From Pantoea cypripedii (lineage in GTDB: Bacteria; Pseudomonadota; Gammaproteobacteria; Enterobacterales; Enterobacteriaceae), in the NCBI RefSeq assembly GCF_011395035.1, contig NZ_CP024768.1, forward strand, positions 468,586-532,585: a DNA stretch of 64,000 bases. The letters are read 5' to 3'. Shown here piece by piece: positions 50,438-60,024 of the stretch (positions are counted from its first letter, which is position 1; every line of letters starts with the position of its first letter). The translations under genes were made by a program, and so were the position numbers. The notes under the pieces were generated by a model. That model saw nothing but the letters and a program-made list of their open reading frames with translations, made no database searches and was not told the origin of the DNA.

Positions 50438-53400
50438 TTACAGTTCTGCTAACAATCGATGCAACAAGGGGCCAATCTGCTCGAACATCTGCGGTGAAAT
50501 GATATCCACGTGGGCGCAATCCATCGGCCACACTTCCAGTTCACCGACATACGGTGACCAGGCGCGTCGCGCGTCCTGCCCCGGTTGCTGCGTCTGCTCC
50601 GCCAGGAACAGCGTCGCGCGTCCGGTAAAGTGGGCGCTGCGGGCGGTTGCCAGCAGGCGTACCGAGCTGGCGTAGTTGGCTTCGATGGTATCGAACATCG
50701 CCTGCATCTCTTCACCCGCCTGGTGACGCTGCGCGGCAATAAACTGCTCACGCTCACGGTTCACTTCTTCCAGCACGGCCGGATCCAGCACGTTCTCGCC
50801 ACGTTTTTCATCCCAGTTCTGCGTCTCCGGCGGCCAGGTATCGAGCAGGCCAAGGAACGCCACTTCTTCACCGGCGGCCGTCAGCCGTGCGGCAATGCCC
50901 TGTGCCAGGGTGCCGCCCAGCGAATAACCAATGAAGTAATAAGGACCGTGCGGCTGCACCTCGCGCAGGGTACGCAGATGGGCGTCACAAACCTCGTCCA
51001 GATGCGTGCTCTGATTCAGCGGGCTGTCGGTATCCGGCGACTGAATACCCATCAGCGACCAGCGGGGGTCAAGATAGCGTTGCAGGATGCTGAACTGCCA
51101 GGCAAAACCGGAGGCCGGGTGGAAGCAGAACAGGTTGGGTCCATTGCCCTGACGCAGCGGCAACACCGCTTCGAAACCGGCCTGTTGGTGGGACTGCGTA
51201 TCGCTCAGGAGTACCGCCAGCTTTTCAACCGTCGATGCGACCATAATCTGACCCACGGATACCGGCTGTTGCAGCTCCCGACGCAGTTGCGCGGCCAGGC
51301 GCATTGCCAGCAGCGAATGGCCGCCAAGGGCAAAGAAATCATCCTGTGCGCTGATACTGTCGCGGGCCAGCAGCTGGCAAAACGCCGCTGCCAGCTGGCT
51401 TTCCAGCCCTGGGTGAGGCGCACGTCCGGCGCTGGCCGTGGCGGCCTGCGGCAGCGGCAGGGCTTTGCGATCCAGCTTGCCGTTGCTGCTGAGCGGGAAG
51501 GCATCCAGCTGTACAATTGACACCGGCACCATATGGGCGGGCAATTGCTGAGCCAGCGCATTACGTAGTGCTTCGCCATCAACCGCATGGTCGGCAATCA
51601 CATAACCCACCAGCTGACGGGCATCGCCCTGCGCCGCAGCACCACCCAGCACCACCGCGTGCGTGACTGCCTGATCAATGCCAGGCTGCGCGCACAGCAC
51701 ATGATCGATTTCATTGAGCTCGATACGCTGGCCGCGAATTTTCAACTGATCGTCACTGCGGCCAAGATATTCCACCGCGCCATTGTCCAGCCAGCGTGCG
51801 ACATCGCCGGTGCGGTACATACGTTCACCGTTGCCCGCCGGATCGGCGACAAAACGGCTGGCAGTGAGATCAGGACGTCCCAGATAGCCATGCGCCAGCT
51901 GGATTCCGGTCAGATAGAGATCGCCAGCGACACCAGGCGGCACCGGTTGCAGGCGGGCATCGAGAATACGCAGGCCGGTGTTCCATACCGGATAACCGAT
52001 CGGTACGCTGGCTCCTTCAACCGCCGCCAGAGCTTCGCCAAACGCCGGATACCAGCTGACATCCACCGCCGCTTCCGTCGGACCATACAAATTGTGCAGC
52101 GGCACCCGGGTCAACTGTTCCCACTCGCGTGACAGATCGGTCGGCAACGCTTCACCGCTACAGAAGACGCGGCGCAGGCTGGCGCAGCTCCTGATGGCCG
52201 CATCATCCTGCAATGCCGCGACAAAGGCCGCCAGCATCGAGGGAACGAAGTGGGTGGTGGTCACCTTATGCTGCGCGAACAACTGTTGCAGGGCTTCCGG
52301 ATCGCGATGGGCTTCCGGCGGGGCCATTACCAGCTGCGCGCCGACCAGCAGCGGCCAGAAGAATTCCCACACCGAAACGTCAAAGCTGCTCGGGGTTTTC
52401 TGCAGCACCACATCATCAGCTTGCAGCGGGTAGTGATCCTGCATCCACAACAGACGGTTGACGATGGCTTCATGGCCAACCAGCACCCCTTTGGGACGCC
52501 CGGTCGAACCCGAGGTATAGATGATATAGGCCCCGTCCTGCGGTTGCGGCGCGCTGGCTGGGGCTGGGGCATGCAGCTCAGAGGAGAGCGTATCGAAATG
52601 CAACTGGCTGACCGGCGCAATGGCCGCGAAGCGTGCTGAGAGCGCAGCCGAGGTAATCAGGGTTTGCGGTGCGGCGTCTTCCAGCATCAGTTGCAGACGG
52701 TCGTCGGGATAACCGGTATCGAGCGGCAGATAAGCGGCACCCAGTGTCACAATCGCCTGTAACGCCAGCGACAGCTGCACCGAACGCGGCAGAGCCACCG
52801 CCACGATATCGCCACGTTGCACGCCAGCACGACTCAGCTGCTGCGCCAGCGCAAAGACCTGCTGCTGCATCTGACGATAGCTCAGCTGATGTTGTGCATC
52901 GGCCAGTGCCGGGGCCTCCGGGGTGCGCGCGGCCTGACGCGCCAGCAGTGATGCCAGCGTTTCAGCCGGTAGCGGATGCGCGGTGTGATTGATATCAGCC
53001 AGCTGGCGATGTTCCTCTGCCGTCAGCAGATCCAGCTCACCACACGGGCGCTGCGGGTCCGCCGCCAGTTGCGCCAGTAACAAGGCGAAACGACGACTAT
53101 GACGTTGCAGAGTGGGCAGAGTGTAGCGCGCCGCATTCGCCAGCAGCTCCAGCGTCAGTTCACCCTGCTCGCTGATGTAGATGGCAATTTCCAGATCGCG
53201 CACCGGGCCGGATGCCAGCTGATGGGTAATCCCCTCAACACCGGCGAAATCCAGCTGGTAGTCAAACATCTTCAGGTTAATCACCGGTCCGTAAAGCGGA
53301 TCGCCATCACCGAGACGCCCGAGATCGCGCATCACCTGTTCAGCATCGTAACGCTGGTGGCGGCGCATGTTCTTCACTTCATTGGCTAACTGCGTCGCCA

Positions 53401-54355
53401 GCGTAGCCAGCGGTTGTGCCGGATCGTAATGGATCGCCATCGGCAGCACGTTGATCACCGGACCGGTGGCGCAGAGCGCGGCCGAACCGATACGCCGCAT
53501 AAAGATAAAGCCCGCGGAGAAAGCGTTTTGTCCGCTCAGGCGGGCCAGCCATAGCCCCACCAGCGCGAAAGCGAGATCGGCAGCGCTATGCTGAGGATGC
53601 TGGCTTACCAGTGTCTGGAAAGTGGCACGATCCAGCGTCAGGCTATGGCGCAGTAGATCGGTACTGGCGCTTTGTCCTGCCAGTGGCTGCGGTGACAGTG
53701 AGGCGGGCGCAGGCAGGCAGGCCCCTTTTTCGCGCCAGAACTGGCTGTCACGCGTGAAGGAAGTGGATTGCTGATAGCGCTGATACTCTTCCACCACCTC
53801 GCTAAAGGGAATAAAGGGCGTTGGCTCCGCTTGTTGCTGCTGTGCCCAGGCGCTGTACAGATTGGCGATGCGGCGCGTCAGAGCGGTAAAGCTGAACCCG
53901 TCCACCACCAGATGATGATAACGCTGATACCAGAACCAGTGCTGCTCACCCAGCCGGAACAGGCAATGATGATACAGCGGTGCACCGCTCAGCACGCGCA
54001 AATCGCCGTTCATATCGTCGCGCATCAGGGCGCGGGCTTTGCCAGCGGGGTCGGCTTCTGTACGCAGATCGATGACCTGAGGCAGGCTAAAGTTCTGCGC
54101 CTGCGGCCATTGCAGCGCCTCGCCGTCAACTTCGCCAAACGCCATGTTTAGCGTATCGGCTTCCTGCATGCCCGCAATAATCGCTTTGCACAGCAGGGTG
54201 CTATCGATATCACCCTGCAATTCAATAAAGTGTGCGACCGCATAGGCGTTGTGATGGCGAGACAGCTGATCGGCAATCCAGATACCGGGCTGTGCCGCCA
54301 CCAGCGGCAGGGTTTGCTGTTCGGTGTGGTGTCGGTTCATCAGGGATTCAGACAT
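50438..54355 (-). CDS. entF: EntF, enterobactin synthetase serine-activating NRPS
   Basis: Non-ribosomal peptide synthetase that activates L-serine, condenses it with DHB from EntB and cyclises three DHB-Ser units. The 1305-residue product has condensation (about 15-440, HHLVVDGFS), adenylation (about 460-985, YTSGSTGRPKG, GELDLL-type linker, LYGPTEAAVD, GDVARWLDNG), carrier (Ser1014 in GGHSLLAM) and thioesterase (Ser1145 in GYSLGG) domains. The start at 54355 overlaps the ybdZ stop (ATGTCTGA), showing coupling. The carrier Ser1014 needs a phosphopantetheinyl transferase; entD is not in the window. Confidence 0.96.
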   Translation of the reverse strand: MSESLMNRHHTEQQTLPLVAAQPGIWIADQLSRHHNAYAVAHFIELQGDIDSTLLCKAIIAGMQEADTLNMAFGEVDGEALQWPQAQNFSLPQVIDLRTEADPAGKARALMRDDMNGDLRVLSGAPLYHHCLFRLGEQHWFWYQRYHHLVVDGFSFTALTRRIANLYSAWAQQQQAEPTPFIPFSEVVEEYQRYQQSTSFTRDSQFWREKGACLPAPASLSPQPLAGQSASTDLLRHSLTLDRATFQTLVSQHPQHSAADLAFALVGLWLARLSGQNAFSAGFIFMRRIGSAALCATGPVINVLPMAIHYDPAQPLATLATQLANEVKNMRRHQRYDAEQVMRDLGRLGDGDPLYGPVINLKMFDYQLDFAGVEGITHQLASGPVRDLEIAIYISEQGELTLELLANAARYTLPTLQRHSRRFALLLAQLAADPQRPCGELDLLTAEEHRQLADINHTAHPLPAETLASLLARQAARTPEAPALADAQHQLSYRQMQQQVFALAQQLSRAGVQRGDIVAVALPRSVQLSLALQAIVTLGAAYLPLDTGYPDDRLQLMLEDAAPQTLITSAALSARFAAIAPVSQLHFDTLSSELHAPAPASAPQPQDGAYIIYTSGSTGRPKGVLVGHEAIVNRLLWMQDHYPLQADDVVLQKTPSSFDVSVWEFFWPLLVGAQLVMAPPEAHRDPEALQQLFAQHKVTTTHFVPSMLAAFVAALQDDAAIRSCASLRRVFCSGEALPTDLSREWEQLTRVPLHNLYGPTEAAVDVSWYPAFGEALAAVEGASVPIGYPVWNTGLRILDARLQPVPPGVAGDLYLTGIQLAHGYLGRPDLTASRFVADPAGNGERMYRTGDVARWLDNGAVEYLGRSDDQLKIRGQRIELNEIDHVLCAQPGIDQAVTHAVVLGGAAAQGDARQLVGYVIADHAVDGEALRNALAQQLPAHMVPVSIVQLDAFPLSSNGKLDRKALPLPQAATASAGRAPHPGLESQLAAAFCQLLARDSISAQDDFFALGGHSLLAMRLAAQLRRELQQPVSVGQIMVASTVEKLAVLLSDTQSHQQAGFEAVLPLRQGNGPNLFCFHPASGFAWQFSILQRYLDPRWSLMGIQSPDTDSPLNQSTHLDEVCDAHLRTLREVQPHGPYYFIGYSLGGTLAQGIAARLTAAGEEVAFLGLLDTWPPETQNWDEKRGENVLDPAVLEEVNREREQFIAAQRHQAGEEMQAMFDTIEANYASSVRLLATARSAHFTGRATLFLAEQTQQPGQDARRAWSPYVGELEVWPMDCAHVDIISPQMFEQIGPLLHRLLAEL

Positions 54356-54569
54356 TGTCGCTCCGGTTGGTGTCCTGCGTCAGCGGCCGGATATCCTGCC
54401 AGTTTTGTTCCAGCCAGCTCAGACAAGCGGGCTGCGGCTGTGGGCCAAACACGGTTTGCCAGCCAGAGGGGAGGGCGCTGAACGCGGGCCATAAACTGTA
54501 TTGTTGCTGCGGATTGCGCAGCACCAGACAATCCTGCTGCGGATCGTCAAAGGGATTGCGATGTTCCAT
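54348..54569 (-). CDS. ybdZ: YbdZ, MbtH-like NRPS partner
   Basis: MbtH-like protein that binds the adenylation domain of EntF and stimulates it. The 73-residue product has the family motifs NPFDDPQQDCLVLRNPQQQYSLWPAF, LPSGW and the Trp-containing WLEQNWQDIRP. Start at 54569 has AGGAG 6 bp upstream; a longer frame into fes is not supported. Overlaps entF by 8 bp. Confidence 0.95.
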   Translation of the reverse strand: MEHRNPFDDPQQDCLVLRNPQQQYSLWPAFSALPSGWQTVFGPQPQPACLSWLEQNWQDIRPLTQDTNRSDNV

Positions 54570-54585
54570 GTCGGCTCCTGCTTGT

Positions 54586-55803
54586 TTAATGCGGGGTCGG
54601 ATTGCGCCACAGCGCTTGCAGGCCATCCAGCAGACCACCACGCCAGCACAGCGCATCGTGTCCGCCTTCCACCGGCTGGTAATCCACCTGATAACCGGCC
54701 GCCTGCAACAACTGCTGCAATTGCTGATTCGCCTGCAAAATCAGCCCCTCACGAATGCCGGCTTCCAGCCAGAAACGCAGTGGCTGATGTGGTGCCAGGC
54801 CCTGTTCCAGCTGCTGAAGCAGCCAGCCGTGCGGGTTGCCGCGTTCCGGCCACCAGAAGGAACCGGACAGGCTGATGGCATTGCCAAACTGCTGTGGCCA
54901 GTGCAGCGCCGCGAATACCGAGGCGAGGCCACCAAAGCTTTGTCCGGCCACCACGGTGCTATCCGCCTGTTGCCGGTACGGTGCCCACTGCGCGACCTGA
55001 GGGAGCAGCTCTTCCTGTAAGGCTTGCCAGAACAGGGCATTGCACGGCAGCTCGCGGCTGCGATGTTCGCGGTCGATGATGTCAATAAACAGATATACCG
55101 CCGCAGGCAGCGCGCCCTGGTCGGTAAGTTGTTGCAACGGACCGGCAATCGGCATGCTGTGCGCCCAGAACTGCCCATCGAGCAAAATCGCCAGCGGTCG
55201 CTGCCGGGGTTCAGCCTCGCCAGTGCAGTACAGCCAGACCGAACGGCTGTTGCCCAGTAAGGCGCTGTCCCAGCGATATTGCTGTAAGGAGATTACAGGG
55301 GCACGGCCTTCATCAATGGCGCGCCATACCTGTTGATTGGGGGCCTGTGGCAGATGCAGGGGAGAAACACCCATACCGCGTCCACCAGACCAGCCACGCA
55401 GGGCATTGAGCGGATCGGCCTGGGCGGTGGGGAATTTATCGCGCCACCAGTTGCGCAGGGCATACATGTCGGCATCACCGGCGAAATCGGTCGCCTGTGT
55501 ATCCGGCATCAGACAGTAACTGCCGCGCCAGTTCGCTGGCAGGCGGGTTTGCCAGTACCAGACATCGCTATTGGCGACGCGTACCAAAGATTGTGGGGGG
55601 CGGTGCTGGTGGTGATCGGTTACGCCGGTGATATTGATCCACACCCGCTGCGTGCGCGACTGCGTTTCATTGCCCTGCGGATCGCGCCAGAAGAACGTGA
55701 CCTGACATGTGCCATCCACTTCTCCCTCGACATACGGGATGCCTTTACGTTGCTGCTCCTGCCACCAGGCTTCACTGCCGGTTATCTCGTTTAGCCAGGT
55801 CAT
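54586..55803 (-). CDS. fes: Fes, ferric enterobactin esterase
   Basis: Cytoplasmic esterase that hydrolyses ferric enterobactin to release iron. The 405-residue product has an N-terminal domain (WWQEQ..., VTFFWRDPQGNETQS, ITGVTDHHQH) and an alpha/beta hydrolase domain with nucleophile Ser289 in GQSFGG and GGHDALCWRGGL with the catalytic His. The frame reaches 55842 (GTG), but the likely transcription start is near 55850, so the ATG at 55803 (E. coli-like MTxLxxGSExWW) is preferred; its ribosome binding site is weak, and a TTG at 55827 is a further option. First gene of fes-ybdZ-entF. Confidence 0.93.
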   Translation of the reverse strand: MTWLNEITGSEAWWQEQQRKGIPYVEGEVDGTCQVTFFWRDPQGNETQSRTQRVWINITGVTDHHQHRPPQSLVRVANSDVWYWQTRLPANWRGSYCLMPDTQATDFAGDADMYALRNWWRDKFPTAQADPLNALRGWSGGRGMGVSPLHLPQAPNQQVWRAIDEGRAPVISLQQYRWDSALLGNSRSVWLYCTGEAEPRQRPLAILLDGQFWAHSMPIAGPLQQLTDQGALPAAVYLFIDIIDREHRSRELPCNALFWQALQEELLPQVAQWAPYRQQADSTVVAGQSFGGLASVFAALHWPQQFGNAISLSGSFWWPERGNPHGWLLQQLEQGLAPHQPLRFWLEAGIREGLILQANQQLQQLLQAAGYQVDYQPVEGGHDALCWRGGLLDGLQALWRNPTPH

Positions 55804-55852
55804 AGGTGCTGCCAGTCGCCGTTTACTCAAGGATCTTTTCACAAAGGTTACA

Positions 55853-55885
55853 GATAATACTATTGATAATTATTTGCATTTGCAA
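55853..55885. promoter_or_regulatory. fes promoter with overlapping Fur boxes, shared with fepA
   Basis: Reading leftward: -35 TTGCAA (55880-55885), 17-bp spacer, -10 TAGTAT (55857-55862), so transcription would begin near 55850. Two overlapping Fur-like 19-mers, at 55853-55871 and 55865-55883, each match 13 of 19 consensus positions and cover the promoter. The same site lies about 175 bp upstream of fepA. Confidence 0.75.
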
Positions 55886-56057
55886 TAGGGTGTTTCCGCT
55901 CATAAATGAGCACGCTCGTTCCGCCTGTCACCTTTCTCACAAAGGAAGGGATGCGCGACGGATGGCACTGCCAGGTTTGGGACAGGGCGACGATAAAGGA
56001 TTGTGACTTTCTCACCGGCGCGCCAGTTACGTTTGCTGGCAATCCAGGAACGAAAAA

Positions 56058-58310
56058 ATGAAAAAATATTCGCGTTTATCATTAGCCATTCTGATTGAAC
56101 TGGGGCTTCTTTCCGGTACTACCTGGGCAGCAGAAACCTCCAGCAGCACGACTACCAGCACAGACGCCGCTTCCGTGGATGGGGGCACCATGATGGTGAC
56201 CGCCCAACAGCAGACATTGCAGGCTCCCGGCGTTTCTACCATTACCGCCGATGAAATCAAAAAGCATCCGCCAGCGCGCGATGTGTCTGAAATCATCCGT
56301 ACCATGCCGGGCGTTAACCTGACCGGTAACTCCACCAGCGGCCAGCGCGGCAACAATCGCCAGATTGATATCCGTGGTATGGGCCCGGAAAACACCCTGA
56401 TCATGGTCGATGGGATGCCGATCACCAGCCGTAACTCGGTACGCCTTGGCTGGCGTGGCGAGCGTGATACGCGCGGCGATACCAACTGGGTACCGCCAGA
56501 GCTGATCGACCATATTGATGTGATCCGTGGTCCGGCAGCGGTGCGCTACGGTAACGGCGCAGCGGGCGGTGTGGTGAATATCATCACCAAGAAAAACACC
56601 GACCAGCAGTGGCACGGTTCCTGGAGTAGCTATTTCAACGTACCGCAGCACAAGGATGAAGGCGCGACCAAGCGTACCAACTTCAGCCTGCAGGGGCCGC
56701 TGGGCGATGACTTTAACTTCCGCTTGTACGGTGGCTTAGCCAAAACGCAGGCCGATGCCTACGACATCAATGAAGGCCATGCCGCCGATCGTACCGGGAC
56801 TTATGCGGGCAGCTATCCGGCTGGACGCGAAGGTTCCGTCAACAAGGATATCAATGCGTTACTGAGCTGGGCGTTTGCGCCGATGCAAACCCTCGAATTG
56901 CAGGCAGGCTATAGCCGTCAGGGCAACCTGTATGCCGGTGATACGCAGAACACCAACACCAGTACGCTGGTGAAAAGCCTGTATGGTGATGAGACCAACC
57001 GCCTGTATCGGCAGAACATCTCGCTGAAATGGACCGGTGCCTGGGACAACGGTATCAGCACCAGTACCTGGGGACGCTACGAGAAAACCCGTAATACCCG
57101 TATCAATGAAGGTCTGGCGGGCGGGACCGAAGGTATCTTCTCCAACAGTGGTTTTAACACCATCCAGCTCGACGACATTATGCTGCACAGTGAAGTCAGC
57201 ATTCCGTTTGAATGGTTGGTTAACCAGACCGCAACGCTGGGTACTGAGTGGAATCAGCAGCGCATGAAGGATCCTTCTTCAACCACCCAGGCAGCCAGCT
57301 ACGGTAGTGTACCGGGTATCTCGAATACCGGACGCAGCCCGTATTCCCAGGCTGAAATCTTCTCGCTGTTTGCTGAAGACAACATGGAGCTGACAGACAG
57401 CACCATGCTGACGCCGAGCCTGCGTTTCGATCATCACTCGATTGTTGGCAACAACTGGAGTCCGTCACTGAACCTGTCGCAAGGACTGGGTGATGACTTC
57501 ACGCTGAAGATGGGGATCGGTCGTGCTTATAAAGCCCCGAGCCTGTATCAGACCAACCCGAACTATCTGTTGTACAGCAACGGTCAGGGTTGTGCTGACG
57601 CGTCCAGCGCCTGTTATTTGCAGGGTAATAAAGACCTGAAAGCAGAAAACAGCATCAACAAAGAGATTGGTCTGGAGTGGAAACACGAGGGCTATCAGGC
57701 CGGTCTGACCTGGTTCCGCAACGATTATCGCAACAAAATCGAAGCAGGGATGGTTTCAACCGGTACCGCGTCTAACGGCACGACCAACATCTACAAATGG
57801 GAAAACGTACCGAAAGCCGTGGTTGAAGGGCTGGAAGGCACCATCAATATCCCGTTCTCTGACACCGTAACGTGGAATAACAACTACACGTATATGCTGC
57901 AGAGTAAGAACAAAGAGACCGGCGATCGTTTGTCGATTATCCCGCAATATACCCTGAACTCGACGCTGAGCTGGCAGGCAACGCAGGATCTGTCACTGCA
58001 AACCACCTTTACCTGGTATGGCAAGCAAGTGCCTAAGAAGTATGACTATCATGGCAACCCGGTTACCGGCAGCGCCACCGATCAGGTCAGCCCTTACTCC
58101 ATCCTGGGTATGAGTGGTACCTATGATGTGAACAAGTACGTCAGCGTCACGCTCGGTATCGACAACCTGTTCGACAAGCGCCACTGGCGTCAGGGTAATG
58201 CCCAGACCACCGGCAACGCGACGACTGGTGCGTATCTGTATGGTGCCGGTGCGAACACCTACAACGATTCAGGTCGTACTTACTACATGAGCCTTAACAC
58301 TCAATTCTAA
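56058..58310 (+). CDS. fepA: FepA, ferric enterobactin outer-membrane receptor
   Basis: TonB-dependent outer-membrane transporter. The 750-residue product has a signal peptide (cleavage near TTWA-AE, residue 24), a TonB box TMMVTA (44-49), a plug domain (about 50-190, RDVSEIIRTMPGVNLTG, RGMGPENTLIMVDGMPI, RYGNGAAGGVVNIITKK) and a 22-strand barrel ending in the expected terminal Phe (SLNTQF). The start is followed by a typical MKKYSRL signal n-region. Divergent from fes. Its stop overlaps the convergent pmrB stop by 3-4 bp. In E. coli entD follows fepA; here pmrB does. Confidence 0.96.
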   Translation: MKKYSRLSLAILIELGLLSGTTWAAETSSSTTTSTDAASVDGGTMMVTAQQQTLQAPGVSTITADEIKKHPPARDVSEIIRTMPGVNLTGNSTSGQRGNNRQIDIRGMGPENTLIMVDGMPITSRNSVRLGWRGERDTRGDTNWVPPELIDHIDVIRGPAAVRYGNGAAGGVVNIITKKNTDQQWHGSWSSYFNVPQHKDEGATKRTNFSLQGPLGDDFNFRLYGGLAKTQADAYDINEGHAADRTGTYAGSYPAGREGSVNKDINALLSWAFAPMQTLELQAGYSRQGNLYAGDTQNTNTSTLVKSLYGDETNRLYRQNISLKWTGAWDNGISTSTWGRYEKTRNTRINEGLAGGTEGIFSNSGFNTIQLDDIMLHSEVSIPFEWLVNQTATLGTEWNQQRMKDPSSTTQAASYGSVPGISNTGRSPYSQAEIFSLFAEDNMELTDSTMLTPSLRFDHHSIVGNNWSPSLNLSQGLGDDFTLKMGIGRAYKAPSLYQTNPNYLLYSNGQGCADASSACYLQGNKDLKAENSINKEIGLEWKHEGYQAGLTWFRNDYRNKIEAGMVSTGTASNGTTNIYKWENVPKAVVEGLEGTINIPFSDTVTWNNNYTYMLQSKNKETGDRLSIIPQYTLNSTLSWQATQDLSLQTTFTWYGKQVPKKYDYHGNPVTGSATDQVSPYSILGMSGTYDVNKYVSVTLGIDNLFDKRHWRQGNAQTTGNATTGAYLYGAGANTYNDSGRTYYMSLNTQF

Positions 58311-59365
58311 TTGAGATGATGAGGCAAACGGCAGCGGGCAATCAGGCCGCTGCCGTCCTTCCGGTTAACCAGTTCCAGGCTGCCGTGATGCATCTGCACG
58401 ATACGCAGCACAATATTCAGACCCAGACCACTGCCACCGTAACGTTGATCGCGACGGCGGAAAGCCTTCGTCAACTCCTCTGCCGCACTGGCTTCAATGC
58501 CGGGTCCCTGATCCCATACCTCAACAATCACCTGGTCTGCTTCTTCGCGTAGCAACACCTTCACTTCACTGCCTTCCGGGCTATAGCGCGAAGCATTTTC
58601 CAGCAGATTACGCAGCATCAGGCGCAGCAAAACCGCTTCACCCTGTTGCGGCACATCCTCGCCCTGCGGCCAGAACAATTGCTGCTGACGCTGGGCGTAA
58701 AGTTCGGCCATTTCCGGCTGCAACGGCTGCATGATGTCCTGTCGCCAGTGCAGCTGCTGATAGTGACCGCCGGCCAGCGCCTGACCAGCACGCGACAGCA
58801 TCAGCAATTGTTCAACCGTGTGCATCAGCTGGTCGATACGTTCCACCAGCATTTCACTTTGCGGGACGTTTTGCTGTTGCAGCAGCTCCAGATGCAGGCG
58901 CAGCCCGGCCAATGGCGTGCGTAATTCGTGGGCGGCATCGGCGGTGAACAGGCGTTCCTGTTGCAGCGTATGATCGAGACGCGACAGGAGTTGATTGATC
59001 GAGGTGGTCACCGCCACGATCTCTTCCATCTCGGAATAGAGCGGCAGCGGGGACAGATTATCGGCAGAGCGATGGGCGAGGCTGCTTTGCAACGACTTCA
59101 GCGGGCGGATAATCCAGTTGATGGCCCAGAAGGAGAACAGCAGCGTCAGGCACACCATCACCAGCGAAGGCAGCAGCAGTGAGGCAATGGCTTCGCGGAT
59201 CTCGTTTTCGACGTGATCGTTACGTGCTTTGGCGGTGAGGGTTTCATTCACCAGGAAGCCAATCTGTTCGCGGCTTTCGTGCCACAGCCAGATGGCGCTC
59301 ATGATCTGGCAGGTGAGCAGAATCAGCGCCAGCATGATCAGCAAGCGCTGACGCATGCTATTCAT
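58307..59365 (-). CDS. pmrB: PmrB/BasS-type sensor kinase
   Basis: Membrane histidine kinase of the PmrAB (BasSR) system, which senses Fe3+ and mild acid and controls lipid A modification in Salmonella. The 352-residue product has two membrane segments (about 9-28 and 63-85), a short periplasmic loop with two ExxE motifs (E30-S-R-E33 and E55-I-R-E58), as in Salmonella PmrB where they bind Fe3+, a HAMP domain, His146 in FTADAAHELRTPLAG, and an ATPase domain with LRNLLENASRYSPEG and GSGLGLNIV. ATGA overlap with pmrA. Identification by match to Salmonella PmrB. Confidence 0.9.
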   Translation of the reverse strand: MNSMRQRLLIMLALILLTCQIMSAIWLWHESREQIGFLVNETLTAKARNDHVENEIREAIASLLLPSLVMVCLTLLFSFWAINWIIRPLKSLQSSLAHRSADNLSPLPLYSEMEEIVAVTTSINQLLSRLDHTLQQERLFTADAAHELRTPLAGLRLHLELLQQQNVPQSEMLVERIDQLMHTVEQLLMLSRAGQALAGGHYQQLHWRQDIMQPLQPEMAELYAQRQQQLFWPQGEDVPQQGEAVLLRLMLRNLLENASRYSPEGSEVKVLLREEADQVIVEVWDQGPGIEASAAEELTKAFRRRDQRYGGSGLGLNIVLRIVQMHHGSLELVNRKDGSGLIARCRLPHHLN

Positions 59366-60024
59366 TCGCGTTCTTCCAGCCGATAACCGACGCCACGCAC
59401 GGTCTTGATACGATCTTTGCCGAGTTTACGGCGCAGATTGTGAATGTGGACTTCCAGCGTGTTGGAGCCGGGATCATCGTTCCAGCTGTAGAGATCCTGC
59501 TGCAGGGTTTCGCGGTGCACATTTTGCCCGACACGCATCAGCAGACGGGTCAGCAGCGCGAACTCTTTCGGAGTGATTTCCAGCGGCTGGTTTTCCAGCA
59601 GCACCTGCTGAGAACTGAGGTTGAGGGTGAGGTCACCCTGCTGCAACAGGTTATCGCTATGGCCCTGATAGCGGCGAATCAAGGCCCGCACACGTGCCTG
59701 AAGCTCCACCAGCGCAAAGGGCTTCACCAGATAGTCATCAGCACCGGCATCCAGCCCATCCACTCGATCTTCCAGCGCATCGCGGGCGGTGAGAATCAGT
59801 ACCGGTACGGCGATGCCATCGCGACGCCACTGACGCAGTAGCGCAGCACCGTCACGATCGGGCAGACCAAGATCCAGTACGATCAGGCTGTACTGGCCGC
59901 TGCGCAGCAAGGCATTGCTTTCTGCGGCGCTGGCGGCACAGTCGACAGCGTAACCCTGGGCGCTCAATGCCTGGGCCAGGCCCGATTGCAGCAGCGCATC
60001 ATCCTCAACGATTAACAGTTTCAT
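59362..60024 (-). CDS. pmrA: PmrA/BasR-type response regulator
   Basis: OmpR-family regulator. The 220-residue product has a receiver domain with Asp51 (LIVLDLGLPD), Lys in DDYLVKPFA, and a winged-helix DNA-binding domain (TPKEFALLTRL, NTLEVHIHNLRRKLG, TVRGVGYRLE). The sequence fits PmrA best (WNDDPGSNTLEVHIHNLR). Its start overlaps the dacB stop by one base, so it is translated with dacB. Confidence 0.9.
   Translation of the reverse strand: MKLLIVEDDALLQSGLAQALSAQGYAVDCAASAAESNALLRSGQYSLIVLDLGLPDRDGAALLRQWRRDGIAVPVLILTARDALEDRVDGLDAGADDYLVKPFALVELQARVRALIRRYQGHSDNLLQQGDLTLNLSSQQVLLENQPLEITPKEFALLTRLLMRVGQNVHRETLQQDLYSWNDDPGSNTLEVHIHNLRRKLGKDRIKTVRGVGYRLEERE

Noticed and set aside
50585..51520. 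311-codon rightward frame within entF
   Set aside because: Antisense to the thioesterase and carrier domains of entF, without its own start signals.
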